Of a DNA stretch of 64,000 bases, positions 6,988-15,824 are shown piece after piece. The notes below the pieces were generated by a model. That model was not told the DNA's origin, did no database searches, and saw only the letters and a program-made list of their open reading frames with translations. How positions within the stretch are numbered: position 1 is the first letter of the stretch; each line of letters begins with the position of its first letter. The translations under genes were made by a program, and so were the position numbers. Source of the stretch: Nevskiaceae bacterium (lineage in GTDB: Bacteria > Pseudomonadota > Gammaproteobacteria > Nevskiales > Nevskiaceae); contig SSEB01000003.1 in NCBI GenBank assembly GCA_008012115.1, positions 372,001 to 436,000 on the forward strand. Direction: 5' to 3'.

Positions 6988-9105
6988 CTACTTGATGGGG
7001 TAGCGCGGGCCGGTGAGGGTGGTTTCCAGCGACTGCGGCACCTTCAGCGGCACGATCACCAGCTGGTGTCCGGCGAGGTTGAGCTTGCGCTGCATCGCCA
7101 GCGGCATCTGGTTGTGCAGGATGCGCGTCCACAGGTTTTCGCGCTCGAACTCCAGCTTGCTGGCGAAGCAGACGTTGTTGGGATGCTTGGCGATGACGTC
7201 GGCCAGAAGGCGCATCAGCTCGTCGAGCGGGTCGGCACCGTAGGCCTGGTAATAGGCGGCGGGCAGACCGCGGCTGGTGCAATACGTGGTGAAGTAGTTG
7301 AGCGAGTTCTCGATGCGCGTCTGCAGCGCCTGGATGGTGCGCTGGCCGTCGAAGTTCTGCTTGTCCACCTCGCCGACGGACACGAACACGAAGTTCTTGA
7401 ACTGGTCCGGAAACTCGCGCAGCACCCACTGCAGCAGGTTCATGCCGGCGCCGCGGTTGTTGCCGACCAGGAAGATGGCGGTGCGCGCCTGCGCATCCAT
7501 CGGCAGCGGCGCGGCCTGATCGTCCCAGCTCAGCTTGATGGAGTAGCGGCTGTCGATGAGGTCGAGCTTGCGCTGCGCGTCGTCGTAGTGGCGACGGATC
7601 AGCAGGGACAGGCCGATCACCGCGCTGGTGATCAGGATCGTCATCCAGCCGCCCTCGGTGAGCTTCTCCACCAGCGTCACCACCAGGATGCAGCCGGTGA
7701 CGGTGAGGCCGATGGCGGAGAGCGCGAAGCTGCGGCGCCAGTGCAGGCTGTAGAAGCGCTGCTCCAGCCAGTAGCGGCACAGGCCGAACAGCGACAGCGA
7801 GAAGGTCAGGAACACGTTGATGCTGTACAGCACCACCAGCAGCGCCACCTGGCCACGCGTGCCGGCCAGCGTCAGCATGGCGCCGGCGCCCATCAGCAGC
7901 ACGCCGTTCTGCGTGACCAGGCGGCTGGAAAGCTGGCGGAACTGGCGCGGCATCCAGCGGTCCGCCGCCATGTTGGCCATCACCGACGGGCCACCGAGGA
8001 AGCCGGTGTTGGCGGCCACCACCAGCAGTCCCGCTTCCAGCGCCAGCACCACGCCGAGGATGGTCTCGGTGGTCGCCGCGCTGCCCAGGCCCATGTGGTT
8101 GATGATGGCGCGGAAGGTGACGGCATTGAGCGTCTGGCCCTCGACGTGCTGCGCATTCCACAGCATGTAGAGCAGGATGACGCCGCCGGCGGTGAAGGCC
8201 AGCGAGGTGGCCATGTAGAACATGGTCCAGTGGCCGGTGCGCACGCGCGGCTCGCGCAGCATGTTGATGTTGTTGGAGACGGCCTCGATGCCGGTATACG
8301 TACCGCCGCCCAGCGAGTAGGCGCGCAGGAACAGCGAGGCGACGAAGATCCAGCCGGTCTCCTGCGTCAGCGTGTGGGTCTTGCGGACGGTGTCCGGCAG
8401 CAGCGTCTCCAGCGCGTCGGCATGCACGCCAATGCCGTAGACGATCAGGATGACATGGGTCAGGAAGAAGCCGAGGAAGATCGGCATCAGGACCGTGATC
8501 GACTCCTTCATGCCGCGCAGGTTGAGCACGATCAGCAGGATCAGCACGCCGAATTCCGCAGTCAGCTTGAACCCGAGGTAATGCGCCGGGAACAGGCTGA
8601 ACAGCGCGTCCATGCCGCTGGCGATGGAGATGGTGATGGTCAGCACATAATCGACGATCAGCGCCGAGCCCGAGACCAGGCCGGCGTAGGGGCCGATCAG
8701 CTTGGTCGCCGCCTTGTAGCCGCCGCCGCCGGAGGGGAACAGCTCGATCACCTGGTTGTAGGCCAGCGAGATGATGAACACGGTCAGCGCCGTGGTCAGC
8801 GCCAGGTACAGGCCCATGTGGGTGTGCTGGCCCAGGGCGAGGAAGGCTTCCTCGGGGCCGTAGCAGGCGGACGACAGACCGTCGGCACCCAGGCCGATCC
8901 AGGCCAGGAAGGCGACCAGCACGATGTGCTGGCGGGTCTGCGGGTTGAGCGGGTCGAGCTGCTTGCCGACGATGACGCGACCCAGCTTCTTGATCACGCT
9001 GGGCTGATCGATGGGCGCGGAGGGCTTGTTATCGCTGGCGTTCACAGGGAGAAGGACGGAGCACTCGCGGAGGGGACAGGCGGCGGAAACCGAATCCGGC
9101 CGCAA
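6988..9105 (-). CDS. APC-superfamily permease with C-terminal cytoplasmic domain
   Basis: Large inner-membrane transporter of about 700 residues. The N-terminal half has about 12 hydrophobic helices with APC-type motifs: GADGLSSACYGPEEAF near helix 1 and ELFPSGGGGYKAATKLIGP near helix 2. A soluble C-terminal region of about 200 residues follows (RTAIFLVGNNRGAGMNLLQWVL), resembling a nucleotide-binding or universal-stress-type domain. This arrangement matches the KimA/YdaO-like branch, some members of which import potassium, but amino-acid transport cannot be excluded. The start is uncertain: the longest frame begins with TTG at 9105, and a GTG about 60 bp inside is equally plausible. Confidence 0.8.
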   Translation of the reverse strand: MRPDSVSAACPLRECSVLLPVNASDNKPSAPIDQPSVIKKLGRVIVGKQLDPLNPQTRQHIVLVAFLAWIGLGADGLSSACYGPEEAFLALGQHTHMGLYLALTTALTVFIISLAYNQVIELFPSGGGGYKAATKLIGPYAGLVSGSALIVDYVLTITISIASGMDALFSLFPAHYLGFKLTAEFGVLILLIVLNLRGMKESITVLMPIFLGFFLTHVILIVYGIGVHADALETLLPDTVRKTHTLTQETGWIFVASLFLRAYSLGGGTYTGIEAVSNNINMLREPRVRTGHWTMFYMATSLAFTAGGVILLYMLWNAQHVEGQTLNAVTFRAIINHMGLGSAATTETILGVVLALEAGLLVVAANTGFLGGPSVMANMAADRWMPRQFRQLSSRLVTQNGVLLMGAGAMLTLAGTRGQVALLVVLYSINVFLTFSLSLFGLCRYWLEQRFYSLHWRRSFALSAIGLTVTGCILVVTLVEKLTEGGWMTILITSAVIGLSLLIRRHYDDAQRKLDLIDSRYSIKLSWDDQAAPLPMDAQARTAIFLVGNNRGAGMNLLQWVLREFPDQFKNFVFVSVGEVDKQNFDGQRTIQALQTRIENSLNYFTTYCTSRGLPAAYYQAYGADPLDELMRLLADVIAKHPNNVCFASKLEFERENLWTRILHNQMPLAMQRKLNLAGHQLVIVPLKVPQSLETTLTGPRYPIK

Positions 9106-9229
9106 CCCGTTGATGGAGCGGTGTCAGTGCCTTTGCGTGAAAGTGACGGCCGGGATTATACCCCAGCCCGCCCGGCGCGCCTTGCCGGGCGCAGGGCCGC
9201 GGATCCTCCGTCCGCGGCCCCGATGCCGG

Positions 9230-12200
9230 TTACATGGCGACGCTGTCGCTGGGCGAGCCGCCGTCCGGGTGCTGCAGGCGGCTGTGATCCTGGGCCAGGA
9301 ACAGGTACATCGCCGGCACCACGAACAGGGTGAACAGCGTGCCGATGGAGATGCCGCTGGCGATGACCAGGCCCATGTGGTTGCGGCCTGCGGCGCCGGC
9401 GCCGGTGGCGATCACCAGCGGCACCACGCCCAGCACCATCGACGCGGTGGTCATCAGGATCGGCCGCAGTCGCGTGCCGGCGGCGGCGAGGATGGCGTCG
9501 AGCTTCGATTTGCCGGCCTTCTGCTCGTCGTTGGCGAACTGCACGATCAGGATGCCGTGCTTGGCGATCAGGCCCACCAGCGTCACCAGGCCGACCTCGG
9601 TGTAGATGTTGAGCGTCGCCTCCTTCACGCCGAGGAAGATGAACACCATCGCGCCGAAGATCGCCATCGGCACCGACATCATCACGATCAGCGGATCGCG
9701 GAAGCTCTCGAACTGCGCCGCCAGCGTCAGGAAGATGATGATGATGGCGAACAGGAAGGTCAGCGCGAAGGCGCTGGACTCCTGCATGTACTGGCGCGAC
9801 TGGCCGCCGTAGTCGATGCTGTAGCCCTGCGGCAGGCTCTCCTTGGCGAGCTGGCGCATGTAGGTCAGCGCATCGCCCAGGGTGCCGACCGGCACGCCGG
9901 CGAAGGTCGCCGAGTTGAGCTGCTGGAAGTGGCTGATGCGCGTCGGGATGGTCTCGGTCTGGAGCGAGGCCACCGTCGATGCCGGCACCATGCCGCCGCT
10001 GCCGGTGCGGATGTAGTAGCCGTTGAGCTGATCGGCGTTGAGACGGCTGGCCTGCTGGATCTGCGGGATCACCTTGTACGAGCGGCCTGAGATGCTGAAG
10101 TAGTTGACGTAGCCGCCGCCGAGCAGGGCGCCCAGCGCCGAGCCCACGTCCTGCATGCTCATGCCCAGGGTCGCCGCCTTGTCGCGGTCGATCTTCACCG
10201 TCACCTGCGGCTTGTTCAGCTTGAGGTCGGTGTCGATATAGAAGAACTTGCCGCTGGCGCGCGCCTTCTCCAGCATCGCCGACGACACTTCCTCGAGGTT
10301 GATGAACGGCTCGGTGGTGCCGACGACGAAGGCCACGGGCGTGCTGGTGCCGCCCTGGCCGACCGGCAGCGGCGGCGGCTGCGAGGCGTAGATCGTCGCG
10401 CCGGCGATCTGGTTGACGCTGCCCTGCACCGCGCCCTGGATCTGCGCCGCGCTGCGTCCACGCTCGCTCCACGGCTTGAGGATCACGCCGGTCAGCGCTG
10501 TGTTCGGTCCCTGGATGCCGGTGAGCTGGAAGATCTTGTCGTGTTCCGGCAGGCCGTCGATCACGTCATAGATCTGCTTGGCGTAGATGTCCATCTGCTG
10601 CACCGTCGCGTTGGGCGAGGCGTAGCCGTAGGTGATCAGGAAGCCCTGGTCCTCCTGCGGCGCCAGCTCGTTTTTCGACATCTTGGTGAGCACCACGATC
10701 ATCGCCAGGATGATCACGCCGAAGGTGACGACCATCGGCCAGGCGTCCAGCGCGCCGCGCAGCAGGCGCTCGTAGGTGCGGCGCGCCCACTCGAAGTTGC
10801 GGTCGATCATCTGCACGAAGCGGCTTTCCTCGTGGCCGCCGCGCAGCACGCGCGAGGCCATCATCGGCGACAGGGTCAGCGCCACCACCGCCGACACCGC
10901 CACCGCGCCGGCCAGGGTGAAGGCGAATTCCGAGAACAGCGCGCCGGTGAGGCCACCCTGGAAACCGATCGGCACGTACACCGCGACCAGCACCACCGAG
11001 ATGGCGACGATCGGCCCGGCCAGTTCACGCGCGCCCTGCAGCGCCGCCTGGAAGGGCGGCAGGCCGTCCTTGATATGTCGATCGACGTTCTCGACGATGA
11101 TGATGGCGTCGTCCACCACCAGGCCGATGGCCAGCACCAGGGCCAGCAGGGTCAGCAGGTTCACCGAATAGCCCAGCACCAGCATCACGAAGAAGGCGCC
11201 GATCAGCGACAGCGGAATGGCGATGGTGGGGATCAGCACCGAGCGCGGCGAACCCAGGAACAGGAAGATCACCGCGGTGACGATCAGCAGCGCCTCGGCC
11301 AGCGTCTTGGCCACCTCGTCGATGGCGCTGTTGACGTAGCCGGTGGCGTCGTAGGCGATCTTGCCGGTGAGGCCGGCGGGCAACTGCTCGACGATCTCGG
11401 GGAAGACGTTGCGCACGCCCTTGATCACGGTCAGCAGGTTGGCGTCCGGCGCCACCTTGATGCCGATGAACACCGACTGCTTGCCGTCGAAGGACACGTT
11501 GAAGTCATAGTTCTCCGCGCCGAGCAGCACGTTGGCCACATCCTGCAGGCGCACCACGGCGTCGCCTTTGCGCTTGATCACGAGATTCTTGAACTCGTCC
11601 ACCGAGTGCAGGTCGGTGCCGGCGGTGAGATCAACGCTGACCATCTGGCCCTTGGTGGCGCCGACCGCGGAGATGTAGTTGTTGGCCTTGAGCGCGGCGT
11701 ACACGTCCTCTGCGGTGAGGCCCATCGCCGCCAGCTTCTGCGGGTCCATCCACGCGCGCAGCGCAAACTGGCGCGAGCCGAGGATTTCGGCCTGCTGCAC
11801 GCCGGGCACGGTCTGCAGCTTCGGCTGCACCACGCGGATCAGGTAGTCGGTGATCTTGTTGGCCGGCAGGGTCTCGCTGTAGAAGCCCATGTACATCGAG
11901 TCCGTGCTCTCGCCAGTGGACACGCTGAGCTGCGGCTGTTGCGACTGCGGCGGCAACTGGTTGAGCACCGAGTTGACCTTGGTGTTGATCTCGGTCAGCG
12001 CCTTGTTGGAGTCATAGTTCAGGCGCAGGCTGGCGACGATGGTGCTGACGCCACCGCCGCTGGTCGAACTCATGTAGTCGATGCCCTGCGCCTGCGCGAT
12101 CGCCGCTTCCAGCGGCGTGGTGATGAAGCCGGCGATGACATCGGAGTTGGCGCCGAAATAGGTCGTCGTCACCGTCACGGTGGCGATTTCCGTCTTCGGA

Positions 12201-12310
12201 TACTGGCGCACCGGCAGCTGCGCCAGCGCACGCAGGCCCAGCACCAGGATCAGCAGGCTGATCACGGTGGCGAGCACCGGATTGCGGATGAAAATGTCGG
12301 TGAATTTCAT
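9230..12310 (-). CDS. RND multidrug efflux permease (HAE1 family)
   Basis: Inner-membrane drug/proton antiporter of 1026 residues, the normal HAE1 length. It begins MKFTDIFIRNPVLATVISLL, has two large periplasmic loops, and carries the helix-4 proton-relay motif VVDDAIIIVENVDRHI with paired aspartates. The later segment PILMTTASMVLGVVPLVIATGAGA corresponds to helix 11. It is the last gene of the minus-strand operon tetR-omf-mfp-rnd, 15 bp after the adaptor gene. Substrate range is not readable; these pumps often export solvents or hydrophobic compounds, which would suit a steroid-degrading host. Confidence 0.95.
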   Translation of the reverse strand: MKFTDIFIRNPVLATVISLLILVLGLRALAQLPVRQYPKTEIATVTVTTTYFGANSDVIAGFITTPLEAAIAQAQGIDYMSSTSGGGVSTIVASLRLNYDSNKALTEINTKVNSVLNQLPPQSQQPQLSVSTGESTDSMYMGFYSETLPANKITDYLIRVVQPKLQTVPGVQQAEILGSRQFALRAWMDPQKLAAMGLTAEDVYAALKANNYISAVGATKGQMVSVDLTAGTDLHSVDEFKNLVIKRKGDAVVRLQDVANVLLGAENYDFNVSFDGKQSVFIGIKVAPDANLLTVIKGVRNVFPEIVEQLPAGLTGKIAYDATGYVNSAIDEVAKTLAEALLIVTAVIFLFLGSPRSVLIPTIAIPLSLIGAFFVMLVLGYSVNLLTLLALVLAIGLVVDDAIIIVENVDRHIKDGLPPFQAALQGARELAGPIVAISVVLVAVYVPIGFQGGLTGALFSEFAFTLAGAVAVSAVVALTLSPMMASRVLRGGHEESRFVQMIDRNFEWARRTYERLLRGALDAWPMVVTFGVIILAMIVVLTKMSKNELAPQEDQGFLITYGYASPNATVQQMDIYAKQIYDVIDGLPEHDKIFQLTGIQGPNTALTGVILKPWSERGRSAAQIQGAVQGSVNQIAGATIYASQPPPLPVGQGGTSTPVAFVVGTTEPFINLEEVSSAMLEKARASGKFFYIDTDLKLNKPQVTVKIDRDKAATLGMSMQDVGSALGALLGGGYVNYFSISGRSYKVIPQIQQASRLNADQLNGYYIRTGSGGMVPASTVASLQTETIPTRISHFQQLNSATFAGVPVGTLGDALTYMRQLAKESLPQGYSIDYGGQSRQYMQESSAFALTFLFAIIIIFLTLAAQFESFRDPLIVMMSVPMAIFGAMVFIFLGVKEATLNIYTEVGLVTLVGLIAKHGILIVQFANDEQKAGKSKLDAILAAAGTRLRPILMTTASMVLGVVPLVIATGAGAAGRNHMGLVIASGISIGTLFTLFVVPAMYLFLAQDHSRLQHPDGGSPSDSVAM

Positions 12311-12325
12311 GGCAGGGCCCTGGCC

Positions 12326-13567
12326 TTACTGGTCAGCCGGCTTGGGATTGCTTTCGTTCAGCGGCTGGACCTTGTTGTTGATTTCCACCGCCGTGCCGCT
12401 CTTGAGCTTGAGCTGGCCGCTGGTGACCACCTCGTCGCCGGCCTTCAGGCCCTTGAGAATGGCGACCTGGTCGCCGCGCGCGGGCCCGACAGTCACGAAC
12501 ACCTGCTTCGACACCAGCAGCTTCGGATCGCCGGGCTGCGCGCCGTCGGCAGGCGGGTTGGTGCCGTCGGCCTGCGCCTTGGCGGCCTGTTCGGCCTTGA
12601 ACTGGTCCTCCGGCACCACCACGAACACGGTCTCGCCGTAGGGGTTGAAGGTGACGGCGTTCTGCGGAATGGTCAGGTAGCGCTGCTGGCTGCCGGACAG
12701 GATGCTGACGTTGGCGTACATGCCCGGCAGCAGCTTGTGCTGCGGATTCTTCAGCGTTGCGCGCACCTGCACGTTGCGGGTGTCGGCATCGACCTTGGCG
12801 TCGATCACGGAGATCTCGCCGTCGAAGCTCAGGCCCGGGTAGGCGTCCGTGGTGGCGCTCAGCTTCTGGCCCACGGACAGCTGGCTCAGATTCTGTTGCG
12901 GCAGGAAGAAATCGACGTAAATCGGGTCCAGCGTCTGCAGCGTCACGATCTTGCTGCCCGGCTGCAGGTACTGGCCGACGTCCACTGCGCGCACGCCCAG
13001 CGTGCCGCTGAACGGTGCCAGCACGAACTTCTTCGCCACCAGCGCCTTCTGCTCCGCCACCTGGGCTTTGGCGGTCTTGAGATTGGCGGCAGAGGCGTCG
13101 AGTTGCGCCTGGCTGATGGCCTGGGCCGCGAATTGCGCCTCGTCGCGCTTGTAGTTGACCTCGGCGAGGTCCGCCGTCGCCTGCAGCGCGTTGAGACGGG
13201 CGACATCGTCGGCCGCACGCAGGGTCAGCAGCAGGTCGCCCTGCTTGATCTCGCCACCCGAGTTGAAATGCAGCTCCTCGACGATGCCGGCGACTTCGGC
13301 GCTGACATCGGCGCCGCGCACCGCGCGCAGCGTGCCGACCGCCGCGATCTGCGGCTGCCATTCCTGCTCCGCGGCCTTGATCGTGGAGACGGTCTGCTTG
13401 GGCACGCCCATGGCCTTGAAGCCCTGCACCATCTTGTAAGTGTTGTAGCCCCAGATGCCGCCGACCACGGCGACGATCAGCAGGACCAGGAGGATCATCG
13501 TCGTCCAGCGCTTCATGTTGGAGCTCCGCTTGTGTTCTTGTTTCATGGCGAGATTCGGGGTTTTCAT
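12326..13567 (-). CDS. RND efflux periplasmic adaptor (membrane fusion protein)
   Basis: Bridges the inner-membrane pump to the outer-membrane channel. The chosen ATG at 13567 overlaps the upstream outer-membrane factor stop (ATGA). A further ATG at 13516 (MKRWTTMILLVLLIVAV) directly precedes the signal anchor and is also possible. Features in order: one N-terminal transmembrane anchor, a lipoyl-like half (IVEELHFNSGGEIKQGDLLL), an alpha-helical hairpin of about 70 residues, the second lipoyl half (APFSGTLGVRAVDVGQYLQPG), then beta-barrel and membrane-proximal domains. The C-terminus is Pro/Asn-rich. Confidence 0.93.
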   Translation of the reverse strand: MKTPNLAMKQEHKRSSNMKRWTTMILLVLLIVAVVGGIWGYNTYKMVQGFKAMGVPKQTVSTIKAAEQEWQPQIAAVGTLRAVRGADVSAEVAGIVEELHFNSGGEIKQGDLLLTLRAADDVARLNALQATADLAEVNYKRDEAQFAAQAISQAQLDASAANLKTAKAQVAEQKALVAKKFVLAPFSGTLGVRAVDVGQYLQPGSKIVTLQTLDPIYVDFFLPQQNLSQLSVGQKLSATTDAYPGLSFDGEISVIDAKVDADTRNVQVRATLKNPQHKLLPGMYANVSILSGSQQRYLTIPQNAVTFNPYGETVFVVVPEDQFKAEQAAKAQADGTNPPADGAQPGDPKLLVSKQVFVTVGPARGDQVAILKGLKAGDEVVTSGQLKLKSGTAVEINNKVQPLNESNPKPADQ

Positions 13568-15042
13568 GGCTGTTCGGAGGCCGCGGCGTTCTGCGCGGTC
13601 GGGTTGTCGCGGTTCCACCAGCCGCCACCCAGCGCCTGGAACAGCGCGGCGGTGTCGGCGTAGCGCGCGGCACGCGCCTGTACCTCGGCGATCAGCGCGT
13701 TCTGGTAACTGCGTTCGACGGTCAGCAGGGTGAGATAGCTGATGGCGCCGGTGGCGTACTGCTTCTGCGCAATGTCGTGTGCGGCGCTGGCGGCGCGGTA
13801 GGCCTCGGTCTGCGCATCGAGCGTTTCGGCGTCGGACGACAGCGCAGTCAGCGTGTCGGCGACGTTCTGGAACGCGGTATTGACGGTGGTGCGGTACTGC
13901 GCCATCGCCTGCTCATAGCTGGCGACGGCGGCGCGGCGACGGTGCGTCAGTTCGCCGGCGTGGAAAATCGGCTGCGTCAGCCCGGCGCCGGCACTCCAGA
14001 TGCCGGTTCCGCTGCCGAACAGGTTGCCGGCCTGCGCGGCCGCCGTGCCCAGGCTGGCGCTGAGAGTGATCTGCGGCAGCAGGTTGGCGGTGGCGACGCC
14101 GACTTCGGCGCTGGCCTGGTGCACGAGCGCGGCCTGCGCGCGCACGTCCGGGCGCTGCTCGACCAGCTTCGACGGCAGGCTCAGCGGCAGGGTCTGCGGC
14201 AGCTTCAGCGAATCGAGGTCGAAGTCGACCACCGGCGCCTGGCTGGGCAGTTCGCCCAGCAGCACGGCCAGCAGGTGGCGATTCTGCTCGCGCTGCTTGC
14301 GCAGGCCGGGCAGGCTGGCCTGCAACTGCGCCAGTTCCGCCTGCTGCGTCAGCACATCGGTCTTGGCCGCGCCGCCGAGATCGAACTGGCGCTTGAGCAC
14401 CTCGAGCTGGCCGCGGCTGGCGTCGACGATCTTCTGCGTCGCCTCGATCTGGGCGCGCAGCGCGGCATCGCGCACCGCCGCCGTCACCACGTTGGAGGAC
14501 AGCGTCAGATAGGCGGCTTCGAGCTGGAAGCGCTGGAATTCCGCCTGGGCCCCCGCGGATTCGATCTTGCGGCGCTGGGCACCGAACAGATCCAGCGTAT
14601 AGGAGACACCGACGCTGGCGTTGAACACGTTGTAGATCGAGCTGCCGGCATTGGGTTGCCCGAACGAGGTGCCGGAGGTTTTCTGGCGGCTGGCGCCGGC
14701 CTTGCCGTCGATGGCCGGGAACAGGCCGCTGGCCGTCGCCAGCATGTTCTCGTGGGCGGCGCGCAGCGTCGCCTCCGCCGCGGCGATGTCGGGGTTGGCC
14801 TTGAACGCCTGCTCGACCAGCGCCTGCAGCTGCGGCGAGCCGAACAGCGTCCACCACTGCGCGGGAATGTCGGCGCCAGCGGCGAAGGCCTGGGACTCGC
14901 TGCCGGCGGTCCGTTCGGGCAGCGGCTGCGCGGTGTAGCGGTCGCCGGCGGCGGTGACCGGCGCCCGGTAGTCGGGCCCGACGGCGCAGCCGGCCAGTGT
15001 CGCGCCCAGCATGGCAAGACCGGCGATGGGGATTCTGATCAT
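13564..15042 (-). CDS. Outer-membrane efflux lipoprotein (NodT/OprM family)
   Basis: Outer-membrane channel of the tripartite pump. The start at 15042 gives a lipoprotein signal (MIRIPIAGLAMLGATLAGC) with lipobox LAGC. Two repeated outer-membrane-efflux domains follow, with the typical WWTLFGSPQLQALVEQAFKANPDI near residue 65 and EQRPDVRAQAALVHQASAEVGVATA near residue 290. The ATG overlaps the TetR stop and the TGA overlaps the adaptor ATG, so all three upstream genes are translationally coupled. About 492 residues, normal for the family. Confidence 0.93.
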   Translation of the reverse strand: MIRIPIAGLAMLGATLAGCAVGPDYRAPVTAAGDRYTAQPLPERTAGSESQAFAAGADIPAQWWTLFGSPQLQALVEQAFKANPDIAAAEATLRAAHENMLATASGLFPAIDGKAGASRQKTSGTSFGQPNAGSSIYNVFNASVGVSYTLDLFGAQRRKIESAGAQAEFQRFQLEAAYLTLSSNVVTAAVRDAALRAQIEATQKIVDASRGQLEVLKRQFDLGGAAKTDVLTQQAELAQLQASLPGLRKQREQNRHLLAVLLGELPSQAPVVDFDLDSLKLPQTLPLSLPSKLVEQRPDVRAQAALVHQASAEVGVATANLLPQITLSASLGTAAAQAGNLFGSGTGIWSAGAGLTQPIFHAGELTHRRRAAVASYEQAMAQYRTTVNTAFQNVADTLTALSSDAETLDAQTEAYRAASAAHDIAQKQYATGAISYLTLLTVERSYQNALIAEVQARAARYADTAALFQALGGGWWNRDNPTAQNAAASEQP

Positions 15043-15710
15043 GAGTCGGATTTCCTGGCGCCGCGGCGCGTGGAGGACGATGGAGCGGGGGAGGCGTCGC
15101 GACGCCGCAGGCCGTCGAGCATCAGGCGGCTGAAGGCCTCGGCGAAGTGTCCGACGGCATCGCGCTCGCGAAAGAAGTCGAGATCCTGCATGGTGGCGCG
15201 ACACTGGAAGAAGGCGTTCTTGGCGCCGCACCAGGCCAGCGCCGACGCCACCGGGTCGAGGTCCGCCCGGAACTCGCCGCTGCGGATGCCCTGCTCGAAC
15301 AGCTCCGTCACCAGCGAGAAGTTGCGGCGGAACACCTGGTGCGCCAGCTTGCGCACGGTGGTCTCGCAGGGTTCGCCCAGCTCGCGCAGGACCAGCCGCG
15401 TGCGCAGCTCGTTCTCGATCATCGTGCGGGTATCGAACTCGGTGAAGCGGCGCAGCTTTTCGGCGCAGGAGCAGTCTTCCTTGAGCAGCGCCTCGGCCAT
15501 TTCCGCATGTTCGGCGCTGGCCTTGCGCATCACCTCCAAATAGAGGACTTCCTTGGATTCGTAGTGATGGAAGATATTGGCCTTGCACACCCCGGCCTGC
15601 TCGGCGATGGCCGAGACCGAGACCGACTCGTAGCCGTCGCGCGAGAACAGCGCGGTGGCGGCTTCGAGTATCGAGCGTGCGCCGGCCGGCGCGGGTTTGG
15701 GTTTGCTCAT
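15039..15710 (-). CDS. TetR-family transcriptional repressor of the efflux operon
   Basis: 223-residue regulator. The N-terminal helix-turn-helix covers about residues 13-58 (SILEAATALFSRDGYESVSV, then AGVCKANIFHHYESKEVLY). The C-terminal ligand-binding domain contains several Cys residues (KEDCSCAEKL, EPCETT). It is the promoter-proximal gene of the operon and couples to the outer-membrane factor by an ATGA overlap, so autorepression is likely. A TetR-like palindrome lies 35 bp upstream. The last 20 residues are Arg/Ser-rich and may be disordered. Confidence 0.93.
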   Translation of the reverse strand: MSKPKPAPAGARSILEAATALFSRDGYESVSVSAIAEQAGVCKANIFHHYESKEVLYLEVMRKASAEHAEMAEALLKEDCSCAEKLRRFTEFDTRTMIENELRTRLVLRELGEPCETTVRKLAHQVFRRNFSLVTELFEQGIRSGEFRADLDPVASALAWCGAKNAFFQCRATMQDLDFFRERDAVGHFAEAFSRLMLDGLRRRDASPAPSSSTRRGARKSDS

Positions 15711-15744
15711 TAAATGTCGGCGAAACTGAATAGGGTGTCAGACT

Positions 15745-15760
15745 GACCGATTGGTCGGTC
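15745..15760. promoter_or_regulatory. Candidate TetR operator
   Basis: Palindrome GACCGAttggTCGGTC, followed by a further CGGT half-repeat. It lies in the divergent region between the tetR efflux operon and the MMPL transporter gene. Position and the ACCGA/TCGGT half-sites are typical of TetR-family autoregulatory sites. It could control both directions. Confidence 0.75.
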
Positions 15761-15824
15761 GGTATTAAAACAAGACCGGGATGCCGTGTCACCCCGGGAG
15801 AACCACCAGGGCGGGAGGAGTGCG

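Noticed and set aside
7066..13663. Very long open frames opposite the APC permease, RND pump and adaptor genes (plus strand, up to about 1000 codons)
   Set aside because: They are mirror frames of well-supported minus-strand genes in GC-rich DNA, with His/Gln/Arg-rich low-complexity translations and no family motifs.
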